64,000 nucleotides of DNA from Anoplopoma fimbria (GCF_027596085.1 NC_072452.1:4099314-4163313); one strand, 5' to 3'; numbered from the stretch's first letter, positions 11,270 through 23,921 are shown. Program-made: numbers and translations. The notes: generated by a model from the letters alone, not told the origin.

Positions 11270-11430
11270 CTAGTTTGACATATTCGGGAATACACATTCA
11301 CTTTCTTGCCAAGAGGAAGATGAGAAGATCAATAGCACTATCTAGTCTGTCCATTCCATATGAAGATATAGCCAAAAGGTTAGTTTAGCATAAAGGCTGG
11401 AAGCTGCAGTATTTTACCCTAGACCAGGGA
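11270..11430 (+). repeat. Partial copy of long-TIR teleost repeat
   Basis: Sequence such as TTTGACATATTCGGGAATAC, followed by TTTCTTGCCAAGAG, GATGAGAAGATCAA and GTTAGTTTAGCATAAAGGCT, matches the terminal part of a common teleost element. A fuller copy lies at 42016-42862. Only one end is present here. Confidence 0.6.
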
Positions 11431-12825
11431 AAGCTTTATAATATGAAGTGCCACTTTAAAATGTTCTTTATCAGTGTGCCATATCAACAAATTACGATTG
11501 ATTAAACATTCTTTTTACATATGACACAACATCATAAGTTAAATCTTTATTTTATTCTATCCATATCGGCAACGTGCAAAGCAACATTTTAAAAAACTAA
11601 ACAAATATTCAATATTCAGAACATTACAATATTTAGGAGCCCTATACAAGAAGGTTGCCACCATTATGAAAACATACACATCTGTTGAGTTGAAATCATT
11701 AACCTAGCAACCTTCCACAAGTCTTGTTCATAAGCGACAAACTCAACAAATTCTGCTCAGAATGCAGCAAGTGCTAGCCAATCAGAGGCAGAGTAGGGCG
11801 GACCTTTGGGGAATACAGAGGGGAAAACAAACAACCCGAAATGACAGGCTGCAAAATTGACAGCGGATATGAAAGAGGTAATTTGGCATGTGGAGGAGAG
11901 GGAACTTCAACACTTCAAAACAACTGTCTTGCAAAGTAATTGCTTGTGTGCCATTAGCTAAACCTCCTCTGGTTGCCAACACCTGCACTAGACTATTTCA
12001 AATTATTTTAAATCCAGATATAAAACGTGACCCTTATTCACTTTGGGTTGAAAAATGTGGTTAAAGATGAGGCCACTGCACTCATCTGCCTCCATGTCAC
12101 TAATTTCAGTCATGACACCCACGCCACTATACTATAAAGAGCAGTCATCCGGATACATACTATATTCTATATCCAATGCACTATGCCAGAAATACCAGTA
12201 TGTCCAATTGCATCCTGTTGCATTTTAGCCAGTGTGCTTTTCTGACTGACTTTTCTGATAAAGTACTATGTCCCAATTGAAAGCATAGTGCATGCAACAT
12301 GACGTACTTTGTAAGGTCAGCTGCATTACGTACTCAAAGTAAAAAAACAGAAAAAGGATGCAATTTGTGATGATTTTGTTTCCAAAAGAAAATACTGAAC
12401 ATGTGCTTACAGGCAGATTGCACTTGTTTTATTCAACTGAACCTCAGTATTTTATTCATTTGGAGATGTTGGCATTTAGCTCAAAGCATGCTGTGTCTAT
12501 ATTACCGACTCAAAAGAGCCAAATGTGGCAGCAGACTCTCAGTCTTGCTAGAGATATTTCATTTGACAAGTTTTACAGTGTTTTGGGGCTTTAATCTGAT
12601 AAACAGCAAATGTTCTCATATCCTATCTTTAACAGTCACTCTCCAAGCAGTCATTACATCATTCACCGTCACATTTCTAATGTTGGATTCTCCCATTAGA
12701 CCTTAAATGCAGCAGAACAAGTAGAGCTATGGGAATGGCACGACTCCCAAGATGTGGAGCACCGCCCCAAAGAGAGGACTTCTGATGATCAGTCCACAGA
12801 ATCCAATCCAAGAATTGGTTTATTT
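11431..12825. other. Intergenic, no gene recognised
   Basis: AT-rich DNA. Short frames on both strands carry no recognisable protein. The stretch 12120-12350 has the look of an old dispersed repeat but was not identified. Confidence 0.45.
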
Positions 12826-13080
12826 AATTCAATTCAATTCAGTTTATTTTGTATAGCCCGAGACACAAATTACAAATTTGCCTCAGAGGGCTTTACAATC
12901 TGTGCACATGTGACATCCTCTGTCCTTCCCTCACATCGGCACAGGAAAAACTCCCCTAAAAACCCCTTTAACAGGGAGAAAAAAGGAAGAAACCTCTGGG
13001 AGAACGACAGAGGAGGGATCCTTCTCCCAGGATGGACAGAATGCAATAGATGTCATGTGTACAGAATGAACAGCATAACA
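12826..13080 (+). repeat. Teleost retroposon tail-like repeat
   Basis: Begins with AATTCAATTCAATTCAGTTT and TGTATAGCCCGAGACACAAA, then CTCAGAGGGCTTTACAATCT, AAAAACTCCCCTAAAAAC and CAGAGGAGGGATCCTTCTCC, ending near ATGGACAGAATGCAATAGAT. This text recurs through teleost genomes and is usually attributed to LINE 3' regions (RTE/Rex-like assignment is from memory and uncertain). No coding part is attached. Confidence 0.7.
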
Positions 13081-13438
13081 GAGATACAACACATTCAATG
13101 CATATGACATAAATGATTCATATAATCACAGTAGTAAGCAGAGTAACGAAGTAACTAACGAGTTCGACCAGGGTGTTTGTTGTGCTGATGAGGACTGAGG
13201 GGCTTTTAGTCCTGACAGATAAACACGTTTCATATTGCTGGGACACAAGTCAGCATATTAAAATGTGAATAAAATAAAAGTAAAAAAATAAAACCGTAAC
13301 ACGAGGTATAAGATGAGTATTTTGTCTTTTAGGGTACAACAATGTTCTCCACCTTCATACCGTCTCTCATCCTCCATCTAGTCTTTGTCCCTCTCAGTGC
13401 CAGGCCTCTGTTCTCTGGCTCATTCATGCTCTCTGGCT

Positions 13439-13517
13439 TGTGCACACACACTCACACACACTCATTTCACACACTCACACACACACACACACACACTCTT
13501 TCCTGCCTGGGTGAGCA

Positions 13518-13558
<41 letters not shown>

Positions 13559-13566
13559 TCTCTCTT
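13439..13566. repeat. (CA)n and (CT)n microsatellites
   Basis: An interrupted CA tract (13442-13498) is followed by a (TC)n tract (13517-13565) with one G interruption. The open frames through it are repeat artefacts. Confidence 0.95.
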
Positions 13567-13681
13567 TTCCCCTCTGTCTGTATGAGTGATGACCTTCTCA
13601 AGCATTGGGTAGGAAGGAGGATAGAAGCCATCTAAACTCTGCTACGCCCCCATTACTCAACCAGACACCCCAGTGTCAATA

Positions 13682-13790
<109 letters not shown>

Positions 13791-13841
13791 CATCCCACTC
13801 AGCATTACAGCATTAGGAAGGCCACAGCAGCATAGCATGGC

Positions 13842-14927
13842 TAGCATCTTCATCCAAGAATTGATTGTCCAGGCGAAAAAAAAACCTCCTCAGCTGGTCC
13901 AAATAATTTATTGCTCCAAACTAATGTTATGGTCTATAACTTTCCAGCAGCCCGATTCCCAAAACACAAGAGGATACCAGGAACTCTTCTGCTGCACCTT
14001 CCCTGCTGTCGTCCAGCTTTCAGCGAGCCACGGCAAGTGCCAGCTTTTCCTGCTTGCAGCTCTTATGATGTGAAAAAGGTAAAAATGTCAGATTTGAGCA
14101 ATTCTTAAAGGGAAACTGCACCATTTTTACTAAGATCATTTAACTAATCTTTGGGGGGGGCATTACATATGCTGCAACAGTTTTGATCGTTTAACCCCTG
14201 TTGGAAGAACAATACCAAAATACAAAGTACAAGGTTTCCTAATTGAATCCTATTTTTTTGGGCCACTTCAGAGCAGTGTTAAAACCTTTACCTTACCATG
14301 TAATTAACTTAGAAATGTATTAAAATGTATAAGAAAACTCTTGCTTTACTGAACATTCAGCAGCAACATTAGCAGTAATTTAGAGTCTCCTTTTAGCTCC
14401 GTTTTTGTGTATCCACCTTTTCCTAAAGTGAAATGTCTGTATCTAGGGTAAAACCAAAACGGTTCGTTTTTCCAGTTGAAAGGGAAACTGCAGAGTACGG
14501 ATTCATAAATCTCTGTGGGTTCTTTCACATTACACAGTCACTGGATGCATTGTCAATATATGAATATTTATATCTTTTAAAAATAGGGATCAAATGAAGT
14601 TTTCAGGCCAACATTTAGGATGGACATTTTGTAAACAAAAAGATATATTTTGCAACATCTTGAGCATTAGCCCAGCTTTTACAGACACTCTAACTTCAGT
14701 GCTTATTCAGTCTCTTTTAGCCTGTTATACCTCACTCTACATTTCATTCCTAAAAACCCACCATGTCAGCAGAGAGAGACAGACGTCAGCAGCCATGTTG
14801 CTTTGTTTCATACTTTAGCTCCTCATAGAAGAGTATGTCATCAACATTACAGGCATTGTGTTCAAACGTCCTTTCCATCGCCTTAAAGAGATGACACATC
14901 TCACAGCTGTAGTGAATCTTGAGTGTT

Positions 14928-14930
<3 letters not shown>
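13842..14930. other. Intergenic, no gene recognised
   Basis: Contains a G8 run at 14152-14159 and ordinary AT-rich DNA. Nothing identified. Confidence 0.45.

Positions 14931-15000
<70 letters not shown>
14931..15000. repeat. (GT)n microsatellite, 70 bp
   Basis: A pure GT run read on the + strand. Confidence 0.97.
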
Positions 15001-15002
<2 letters not shown>

Positions 15003-15234
15003 AGAGAAAACACAGCCGGTGTAAATGTCTCTGGTGGTCGTCTTGGACAGCCGTGTAGAGGATCCCATTTATTTCGGTCAGCTTTATGAATCCTTGATAA
15101 GGCTAATGAACGCCATAGCTCACTTATGCTAATCAGTCTCTTGAATTAGCCTGCCACTGGAGTAGCCTATTAGTGGAGATCAGTGTAATGGATGATATTA
15201 GGAGGCTGCACTGCCTACTACGGCTTGTGTGTGC

Positions 15235-15236
<2 letters not shown>

Positions 15237-15265
<29 letters not shown>
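15237..15265. repeat. (GT)n microsatellite, short
   Basis: About 14 GT units. Confidence 0.95.
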
Positions 15266-15270
<5 letters not shown>

Positions 15271-15833
15271 ATTAGTGTATTGCCTTTGAGGGAATGCCGC
15301 TGCTAATGAAACATGAAAAAATGTCCACAGCGCGTGGAAACTAAACAAAGAAAAAATATTTCACTCTTTTAAATGTGTTCTGTTTAATTTAGATGTTAGA
15401 TGTGAAGTTACTGTGAAAGAGGAGGCCACAGGAAGTGAGTAATTCCATCGTCCAACCACTGGATGGCAGTGGTGAATTACACGGGACGAACTAAAGGACA
15501 ATCATTTGTACGTGTCTGTCTTTTCAAACAATCAACTTCAAACTGTGAGATAAGATATTCACACACGGGGCTACTGGGCTCCTTTCAGTAGCCACCGTGA
15601 GCATGACTTAAAAAAAAAATAAGAAAAGGAACGTATTTAAATGTATTCAGATTGAGCCTGTGAACTCGAGCTCACAGTGTGTCCTCCTTCAAAACTCCCC
15701 CAAAACTCCCTTCTTCTTTGCCTCCGCTCCTCCCCAAGGCAGAAAGCATCAAACTACACTTTGGATCAATTGTTTGATCATTCCATACAACATCACTGCT
15801 ACGCCCAATTTAGCTGACACACATACACCCCCC

Positions 15834-15835
<2 letters not shown>

Positions 15836-15864
<29 letters not shown>
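15836..15864. repeat. (CA)n microsatellite after a C tract
   Basis: A CA run preceded by a poly-C stretch (15828-15836). Confidence 0.95.
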
Positions 15865-15866
<2 letters not shown>

Positions 15867-15962
15867 ATGCACACTTGTGCAGCCTATCCCTTATGTTACC
15901 TCTGGGATGTAGCTGACAAATGACAGCGCTACTCGTCTGCCAACCCTGAGTCTCTTGCTCGG

Positions 15963-15969
15963 GGTGTGT

Positions 15970-16022
<53 letters not shown>
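15963..16022. repeat. (GT)n microsatellite
   Basis: A GT run with one GG interruption near its left end. Confidence 0.96.
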
Positions 16023-16023
<1 letters not shown>

Positions 16024-16600
16024 GCTGGAGAAAAATAAAAATCGTTGAGGGACACGGAGAGACGGAGGGGAGCATTGGCAAGATTGTTGCGTTCTGATTG
16101 GTTGAAGTGAACATCCTGCAGAGTTATGGATTTTTGACAGAAAAGATAGTTTGCTTCGACCATGTTGCTCAGCAGACTATGAAAAACAGTAAATTTTCTT
16201 TCAATCCAAGTACAAAGCAAACACTTGTGCTGGTAAAAAAAATAAATGAATCTTGTTATTTGGCCATGAATGGATTTTTTCCCCGGTGGGGTACAGGATC
16301 AGCTAAGAATAAGAGAGGTCAAATCTGCAAAAGGTGAGAACGTCAGTGGAAGAAAGCTATGACATATTTTAAACATCCCTCCATCCAAACATTTTCCACT
16401 AATGCTGCCGCCATTTCTTCTCCAAACCTCCATCTGGATGTCTTATATCCCTATCTTTAAAGATGAGACCATCCACCTAGCAAAGGAAATGCATTTATTG
16501 AAGCTCATTTACGTTGCTATGTAAATCAACAGGCGAGCTTCCTTTACAGGCTCAATTCACAATCCACTACTTCTGAGTATTTGCCGACCAATACGACGGT

Positions 16601-16676
16601 AGGCCTCTAGTTCCATCTCACGACTCTTGAACAAGACCCATAAACACGCCATTCCACATCCAGAGACAATGTTTTG
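16601..16676 (+). repeat. Left arm of perfect 76-bp inverted repeat
   Basis: By eye this is the exact reverse complement of 19376-19451. It begins AGGCCTCTAGTTCCATCTCA and ends CAGAGACAATGTTTTG. Matching stops abruptly at both ends. The arms are 2.7 kb apart. Confidence 0.9.
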
Positions 16677-17094
16677 CAAACTGGGGTCAGCGCGCCAACG
16701 GCCGGAAACCTTCACCTGCTGAACGGATACGCATCAGGCCTGACCCTCAGGCCTAGATCTGCAGGTGGTCGGCCTCCTTGTGAAGAAGTTACCTTGTCTT
16801 TGAAACTTTGGATGTCTTGGAGTCTGCACCAAAGATCTAGGTTTTAAGGCTGGAACAACAACAATGAAAGTACAATGTTCATCTTTGTTTTTCTTCTCTG
16901 TTTCAAACCCACCTCCTTACAGAGGTTGGATCCACCAAAGGGCGTGCTTGATATTCAGGTCCAAACACCGCTATGTTGAAATGTTGGAGGTGTGCACATC
17001 GGCTCCTCTGCAAGTGTCTGTGATCTACAGTTACTCACATAATGCCTTCCCCTACAAGGTCTGCAGAGACGTTTAGGTGCATCTGTGCAGGAAC

Positions 17095-17569
17095 CAGTGT
17101 TTTAGTCAAGACCACCCAACCGAGACCAGGTTATGACCGAGACCATGAGTGTTATAAGACTTTCAGGGGTTGAGACCAAGACAAGGAGGGACCGAGTCCA
17201 GACCAAGACCAGAGGCATTTCTCAAATGAATGTGAAAACAAATAAAGATTCCTCTTCACTTACCTCTTTTATTGTCATATACTCTCTATGTGTCTTTGTA
17301 TAGGTGTCCCCTGAGAAATGTCTTGATAACATAATCAAAAGGCACTTCAGAGGGGACTTCTATGTCTGGGAAATTTCCTTTGTTTTCTATGAGCAATCAC
17401 AGTAGTGACGTTAACAAATAATCAGACAATGCACAGTTTATTTAGTGATGTCCCTGCTGTTCCCTCTTCCTCTTTGTCTGAGACCGAGACAAGACCGGTC
17501 GAAATGCAGTCGATTCGGAGACGAGAACTTCCAAAAAGTAGTCTTGTGACCTTGAGTACTCCAACACTG
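17095..17569. mobile_element. hAT-like non-autonomous element
   Basis: Ends read CAGTGTTTTAGTC on the left and, on the other strand, CAGTGTTGGAGTAC on the right, the CAGTG-type termini common in hAT transposons. The interior is rich in GAGACCAAGACC / GAGACCGAGACAAGACC motifs known from a common teleost repeat. No transposase frame is present. I could not see an 8-bp target duplication (GCAGGAAC against CTATGAGT), so the class is inferred from the ends only. Confidence 0.55.
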
Positions 17570-18552
17570 CTATGAGTATAAACCCAGCTTCAGTTTACAG
17601 ACTTGAAAACCTGCTTCCTCGACTCACATTAGGAGCAGCTTTATACATAAGCTGTAGCTTTAGAGAAAAATAAATAAAAAATAAAATGTGATCCCTTTCA
17701 AATGGATATCACACTCTTGTTTCTGTCCATGTGGAACCCAGAGGAATAAAGTCATTTCTGGTGTTTTTTTTATGGACGTCAGCATTAAAATTTGACAACC
17801 TCTTTCATCATGTTTCTCCTTTGATTAGTCATAAGAACAAAAAAAAATACTAAACCCCTTGGTGGATGTTTGGGAGTAGCTCGCTGTCAAGTAACCAGGT
17901 TGCTCTAAATTAATGCTTTGAAATCACTTCTTTTAGAGTTGATCATTTAAAAAGGAATTACCTTTTAGCGCGTTAAGCAGCTCTGCCTGACATGCTTGCC
18001 TCTTACCTTAGTGTCTCATTACAAAAAATGACTGTGACATAAGAGACGGCTCTTAAAGAAGAGACATTTTACTTTCTCTGATGACCTGAGATTCAACTCC
18101 AAAAATGTTCCAGTCTCTGGAAGCGAGGAGTCTGAACTCCCAAAAGTGCCTCCTGAACCGTGGTGAGGTAGTGCTGAGGGTCATTAATGACGGCGGAGCC
18201 TCTTCACTAACGGGGGAGGAGGGAGAGACACAGTAGATGGGATGAGAGGTTGGGTGAGGTGACGGCAGGGAAAGGAGATGAGGAGGGGCTGGGGATGGAA
18301 GACAAATTGAGAGGGAGAGGTGAAGAAGTGAATAAATGCATCCACAAACCTGAATCAATCTGCATCGCCGTAGAAAAATGGCGTAACCAGCAGAAGAGGG
18401 GCGGACCCGTAAATGGTCAAGTACCGGACCTGCTCCCGTCTAAATGAAGGCTGTGGCGATGGAGTGAAAGAGGAGAGCAGTCGAGGTCAAAGCAGCCGAG
18501 ATCAGGTAGAAACAGATGCTTTAATTAGCAAACTGAGAAATGCCCGTAGCTC

Positions 18553-18558
<6 letters not shown>
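17570..18558. other. Intergenic, no gene recognised
   Basis: Ordinary AT-rich DNA grading into a purine-rich stretch (18180-18330). Nothing identified. Confidence 0.45.

Positions 18559-18627
<69 letters not shown>
18559..18627. repeat. (TG)n microsatellite, 69 bp
   Basis: A pure TG run. Confidence 0.97.
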
Positions 18628-18629
<2 letters not shown>

Positions 18630-18916
18630 TAGTGTTTGATGGCTTTAATTAGTTGAAGTGTAAGATTAAACAGAGGAAAAATCAACAGAGTGGCATCTCT
18701 GCAAAAGGTTAATAACCACCCACCTCCCTCTCTCCACCTCTCCTCCCGCTCCTCTCTCTCTCCTCTCTGATCTGTTCTTTTTTTTTTCCCCCCGAGCGTT
18801 TCGTAAACGGAGGGAAAGAGGAAATGAGAAATGAGCGAGCGAAGACGCACATGGAGGCTAAGCGACTGGTTTGATTAAAGAAAGTTACTCTAAGTGCCGT
18901 CAGCTTTATTAGCTCC

Positions 18917-19017
<101 letters not shown>

Positions 19018-19375
19018 AAACAACATGCTTGTTTCAAAGGCATACAAATTGAATTTTTCCCTCCAGAAAACAAGGGAGAGATTAAGCTCCAAGCCCTCGT
19101 CTCACTGTACAGATTACAGGTAGACACACAGAGATCACTGTGAAACCTAAATTGAGTGTTTCGTTCTTGATGTTTGGCCCGCGGCTCGAATTGCCACCTC
19201 TATCTACTTCGCTGCGAGGGTTGCTTTGAGATTTATTTAGGTGGGGGACGAAAAAAAAAACGATTTATGTGACAGTTATGAGACAGGATGATATGCGGCA
19301 GGTTTTAGTCTGCAGGAGCCTGTGGCCCCAGAGACAACGGATGAGGTGACGGGAATTCAGAGTGTGTCACGTTTT

Positions 19376-19451
19376 CAAAACATTGTCTCTGGATGTGGAA
19401 TGGCGTGTTTATGGGTCTTGTTCAAGAGTCGTGAGATGGAACTAGAGGCCT
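19376..19451 (-). repeat. Right arm of perfect 76-bp inverted repeat
   Basis: Exact reverse complement of 16601-16676; see that entry. It begins CAAAACATTGTCTCTGGATG and ends GGAACTAGAGGCCT. Confidence 0.9.
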
Positions 19452-19954
19452 GAGTGTTTGTTACATCACGCCCCATTATCTCTGCTGATTGGCGGTCGCA
19501 GCTCCCTTACATTCAACCATCAGGGTGATTTGGTCCTTTGTCCTGTGGGTAAAGAGAAAGCTGGTCGGAGAGGAACGTCCAATGATCTCTTCTGCACAAA
19601 GTGAACTTTATGCCAACTTTGAGAGGGGAATCAAGAGCTGGTCCTTTCTGACATAAAAAGAAAGTAATTTAGGTTTGATATCAAATTCTGTCCTGATAAC
19701 AGAGGCTCTGTGTTCTGTTTCGGAGTGAAACTATCGAAAGGGTTGATTTGGTACTTATATTCATGGTGCCCAGAGGATGATTTCTTGATTTTGAGTTCAT
19801 CCCCGGATTATTCATCCAACACCCATCAGCGGGTCAATTTATTTTCAATGAAATATTTAAACACCTACTAGGTGAACTGGCCAAAAAAAAGAGTTGGTTC
19901 AGACATTCATGGTTCTCAGATGATGTATCCTAATGCTTTTCAATGTCAGCAGTA

Positions 19955-20080
19955 TGTGTTGAGCGGCAATTAGCCAAGGCTAGCTTGCAAATACTATTAG
20001 GAAATGAACATGATGAACACATCTTGGCTTGCTAAACATCAGCATGTTAACATTGTGATTCTGAGCGTGTTATTCTGACA
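19955..20080 (-). repeat. ATGCTAAC-type dispersed repeat copy
   Basis: Contains AAACATCAGCATGTTAACAT and TGTGATTCTGAGCGTGTTA on the + strand, related in reverse orientation to the repeats at 53095-53230 and 60438-60600. This is a frequent teleost repeat rich in GCTAACATG units; class unknown. Confidence 0.5.
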
Positions 20081-20278
20081 TGTAAAATTATTCATCTGCA
20101 TACATTTTTTATTAATAAAACTTTAATTTTAGTTTTCTGCATGATAAGCAATCCATTTCCTTTGTGTAATGCATTGTGGGACAATACTGTCCATCAAAAG
20201 CACATTCAAAAAGTATTTAGTGTGCATACTGACTTTATTTTGTCACTTTTCCTGTGTGAACAAACTGATTACTAAATA

Positions 20279-20481
20279 ATTATGCTTTTCCACTTTTCCC
20301 CTCTTCTTTAGTGTGTTATATATATTTTTGTACATGTAAAAGGTCCGTAGAGTGTAAAACCTAAAGTCCACGCCTAAAAGGAGTAACCCTCCTCCTCAGA
20401 ATCACTGCTCCTGAGCTGCCTGAAACGGCTCGATTTAATTCTTGCCTTTAATTCCGTAACATTATGTGTCATAATGTAAAA
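20279..20481 (-). mobile_element. Truncated copy of TTAA-flanked MITE-like element
   Basis: Matches about 61560-61770 closely: TTATGCTTTTCCACTTTT, GTGTGTTATATATATTTTTG, TACATGTAAAAGGTCCG and CTGCTCCTGAGCTG occur in order. The outer terminal repeat is lost and the copy stops about 200 bp in. Confidence 0.75.
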
Positions 20482-20529
20482 CATTTGCATAAGACCTACT
20501 ACAAGATAGTTCGTTTAAAAACAACCAGG

Positions 20530-20607
20530 ACTCTTTCCTAGAGCTAGACGTCCAGCCAAACTGAGAAGGGCCCTGGTAAGAGAACTGACCAAGAACCCCA
20601 ATGTTTT
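20530..20607 (+). pseudogene. Tc1-type transposase N-terminal relic
   Basis: From 20540 the frame reads RARRPAKLRRALVRELTKNP, which resembles the second DNA-binding helix region of Tc1-like transposases (RPAKLS...R.LVREVTKNP pattern). The frame is short, a few residues appear missing, and nothing else of the transposase follows. It is a fragment, not a gene. Confidence 0.55.
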
Positions 20608-20659
20608 TTTGTAAACTGATAGTGGGAGATGTGGGGAAATCTTAAATAAATGAACAGGA

Positions 20660-20765
20660 TCTTTGTACCACTGCTCTCCAAATGTTCAAATATCTTGGAC
20701 ACACCCTGGATAATAAGGTGACCTTTGAACTACACACAACTGACATCCACAATCTCAACAGAACA
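20660..20765 (+). pseudogene. LINE reverse-transcriptase C-terminal relic
   Basis: From 20682 the frame reads MFKYLGHTLDNKVTFELHTT and then DIHNL. The KYLG...DNKLTFE..T.DI pattern is the well-known region just after the catalytic domain in non-LTR retrotransposon reverse transcriptases. Only about 28 residues remain and the frame closes soon after. It directly follows the Tc1 fragment, so old insertions are stacked here. Confidence 0.6.
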
Positions 20766-21379
20766 CACCGATAACTGTCACATGTGAATATGTTTACATA
20801 TCTGATGTCTATCATTTAGTTATATGTTGTGGTGTATAGTGTATTACTGTACCTGTGTATTTATGTGAGTCTCTATATGGACTGTGGAAACAAATTTCCT
20901 TGGAAAAGAACGATAAAGAATCAACTCTATTTTTTAATTACAAAAGATAGAAATGCTTGTGTCTGCTTTAAACTAATGCAAACTGCATTTTTCTCCAACA
21001 TTAAGTCTGAAATCCATTTCAAACTATTTCATCTATTCAATACCAGTAATCTTTTTTGCATGAATTTCCTTGAAATCATATAATCTTAAAACCCTGAAAT
21101 ACTAGTAATGGCTTTTGAATACCGATTTTGCATTTGTTCTGAATTCAATTAGGAAAACAACTAATGTCGATCAAAAAGACCAGTTAAATCAGCCGAGACG
21201 ACAGGAAAAACATATTTGCATCGTACATTGCCGCAAACCACGGATACATTGAATGTCAATGTTTCAACGTTCGGTCAGGGCTCCACAGAATGAGGCGCAG
21301 AGCAAGTGATGTAGCATAGCAAGCTAACTGACAAGACACAGGACTTTCACCCAGGAGACCCCTGATTGTGTCTGATGTG

Positions 21380-21565
21380 AAACCAAAAGTAAACATTTAC
21401 TTAACGTTTGCTATTTAACGTTCCGTAAGAAAGGATGCTACGGGTGGTTATTTATTGATGCTAGTCAAGTTATACGGTTGTTACGCTGTTACGTTTTTAT
21501 TTAAACACAAACCATGATCTTTTTTTCCAACCTTAACCAAGTGGTTTGGTTGCCCAAACCCCCAC
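21380..21565 (-). repeat. GGTTTGGGTTAAAATAAC-type dispersed repeat (diverged)
   Basis: Contains AAACCATGATCTTTTTTTCC, AACCTTAACCAAGTGGTTTG and GTTACGTTTTTATTTAAAC. These resemble, in reverse, the repeat at 59330-59460 and at 40745-40830. A frequent teleost repeat; class unknown. Confidence 0.45.
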
Positions 21566-21981
21566 ATGATACATGAAGCATGGGCATGCTCACAGTGTAC
21601 TGCATGGTATAAATGTGGCAGAGAAGGAAACACAGGGGACGGGGGTGGGGTAGAAATCGCTTGCGGCGATCCTCCAACCTAATCCCCGGGCTTCAGCCTC
21701 AAAGACTCTTTTATCAGGGCTGGAGAGCTGTTGGTGTCTGTGTGCGATTGCTGTCCGCTTCACTATCTATTCCTGTTTGTATTCTCCCATTCTGATTTTC
21801 TGCATTATGGTTATTGACATTTATCCCCGCAGACAGAAAATCACATTGGAAACACTTTTACACACAATGGTAGATGTTAACAAAACAAACCTGAATGGTT
21901 CACTCCATTTGTCCAACAGTTCATTCATCATTATCGTTTGATCTATGCCAGTTGGAGCTGGTGTGTGGCAGACGGAGATAT

Positions 21982-21982
<1 letters not shown>

Positions 21983-22060
<78 letters not shown>
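21983..22060. repeat. (GT)n microsatellite, 78 bp
   Basis: A pure GT run. Confidence 0.97.
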
Positions 22061-22062
<2 letters not shown>

Positions 22063-22609
22063 TGTTATGTGGCCTGTGAGAGTAAGTGTGTTGATTTTTA
22101 CTGCTGTTTTATAGTCCATTACAAGCCCATTACTGCAGCCTCTCTTCTTTTATTCTGTTTCTCTTTATGGCGTTAAGTAGCTAAATAATGATAGCAGAAA
22201 GGGCATCAGTCCGAGCAGGGGCTGCTGCACACTCAAAGACACAGGCCAGCAGCTTTTGGCAGCAGAGACAGCCAACACCACTAGAGCTGAGTTTTCCACC
22301 CACTGTCAATCTGTCCGACCTCAACCTGTTGAAATGTATGAATTAGTTTTTATCCATTTGCTTGATATAAGATAGATAAATAAGCTGCCTGAAATACAGT
22401 ACGTCTGACAGGAAATGAAGTCTTTCCAAAATGGATTAGTTTGGTCAAGTTGTTTTATGTTGTCAAAAGATGGGGAAAAACAATCATTTTTAATACACAC
22501 CTCTAATGGTAATGAGTCTCCATCAAACAGTTGCCTTTGTATAGAATCTGTTATATAGGAAGTGTGAATTTGTTGGAAGAGTTTCCATAAAGTTGTATTT
22601 GATTTAAAA

Positions 22610-23000
22610 TCCTTTCACACCAGCCCCGTGTGGGAGAAGGAGGCATCAGCAGTTTCCTGGGTTCTGGATAACCGGCGGGTACACAATGAGGAAGGACTTG
22701 ATCTTATTTTCCCCCACACATCATCACCCAACAGACTGCCTGGCCTCTTGGCCTCGGCCATGGAGCTTATGAACCCCCCTCTTAACCACATCTCCCCATT
22801 CAAAGAGCCTGAAGGAGGGAGCGAACCACCTGCCTACGGGTAGATGCTTCACCCCCGACGGCTGGCAGTGGGCCAAGGGTGACCCTCCGACTGAGTATTG
22901 AGTCAGGGCCAGTCTACCCCGTCGGCCTCCGCTCATGTCCTAGAGGGACTGGAGCTGAACCGCTGGGCTCCATATATTATAGAACCATATATTATAGAAG
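22610..23000. other. GC-rich stretch of unknown nature
   Basis: GC-rich DNA in an AT-rich neighbourhood, open on both strands (plus 22628-22843, minus 22724-22936). No family was recognised and no clear splice structure. A 16-bp unit (ACCATATATTATAGAA-like) is tandemly repeated at 22968-22999. It could be an old retroposed transcript or an unnamed repeat. Confidence 0.35.
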
Positions 23001-23869
23001 ATTTTATTTAAGATATGTTATTTATTATCCCAATTTTTTTATTTTGCACTATTGTATGTCTTAGATTCTCATTTTTCCTTTTGAAGCATTGCTGCTGGGA
23101 GTCTGAAAAAAGACTGCTTCACTGTAATAAATGAAGCATGTGACAAATGAAGTACTTGAACATCAAAGTAACTTAACCCCCCCCCCCCCCCCATGAAAAT
23201 CTTGTTTTTGCTGATCTCCTGTGATTGACCTTAATCTTGCTGCAGTGACGTACAGGTGTGCTCCAGGATACAGTGACATCACCGTTGGGTGTTGTTACAG
23301 GCGCAACAAAGCACACTTCTGACCACACCCAAGAATTGAAACATGACTTTTCAGCCTGGTGTTCCTTTTGAAAGAAAATCTCATGGTAATGAGCGGTTTC
23401 ATCAAACCCATCTAATCCAAGTATTTGGCTTAAAGCCCAGCTACCATCCCTCATCAAGACGATCCACACACTGAAGAGACCTCCTCTTCAGAAAACAATT
23501 CAACTGTGTGCATTTAACCACTTAAAACACGATACCCAGCTGAAAAATGGCTTCCTGTGCAACCCACAACCTCATCGTTATGAATTAAAAGATCTACCTT
23601 GTTGGGCCAATCTGTAGCTTTTTATTGTCAAATATAGTGTCCCTAGCTGATTGGGATAGAAGAAGAGCCAGACAGCGGACAGGACAGAGCTAAATATTCC
23701 AAGGGTAGAGGGTTATTTGTAGTGTAACACTTTTCCATAATTCAATCTCAAGAAACGCAGATTTTTTATGCAATTTAATAGTTTCAACAAGTGATTTAAG
23801 GAAAAATACAGTGATTCCGCAAAGGCCGTTTCCTGACAATCTTTAGGTGGAGCAGCTCCAGGTTTTTTC

Positions 23870-23870
<1 letters not shown>
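23001..23870. other. Intergenic, no gene recognised
   Basis: Includes a 15-bp poly-C tract around 23178-23192. No gene signal. Confidence 0.45.

Positions 23871-23920
<50 letters not shown>
23871..23920. repeat. (GT)n microsatellite, 50 bp
   Basis: A pure GT run. Confidence 0.97.
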
Positions 23921-23921
<1 letters not shown>

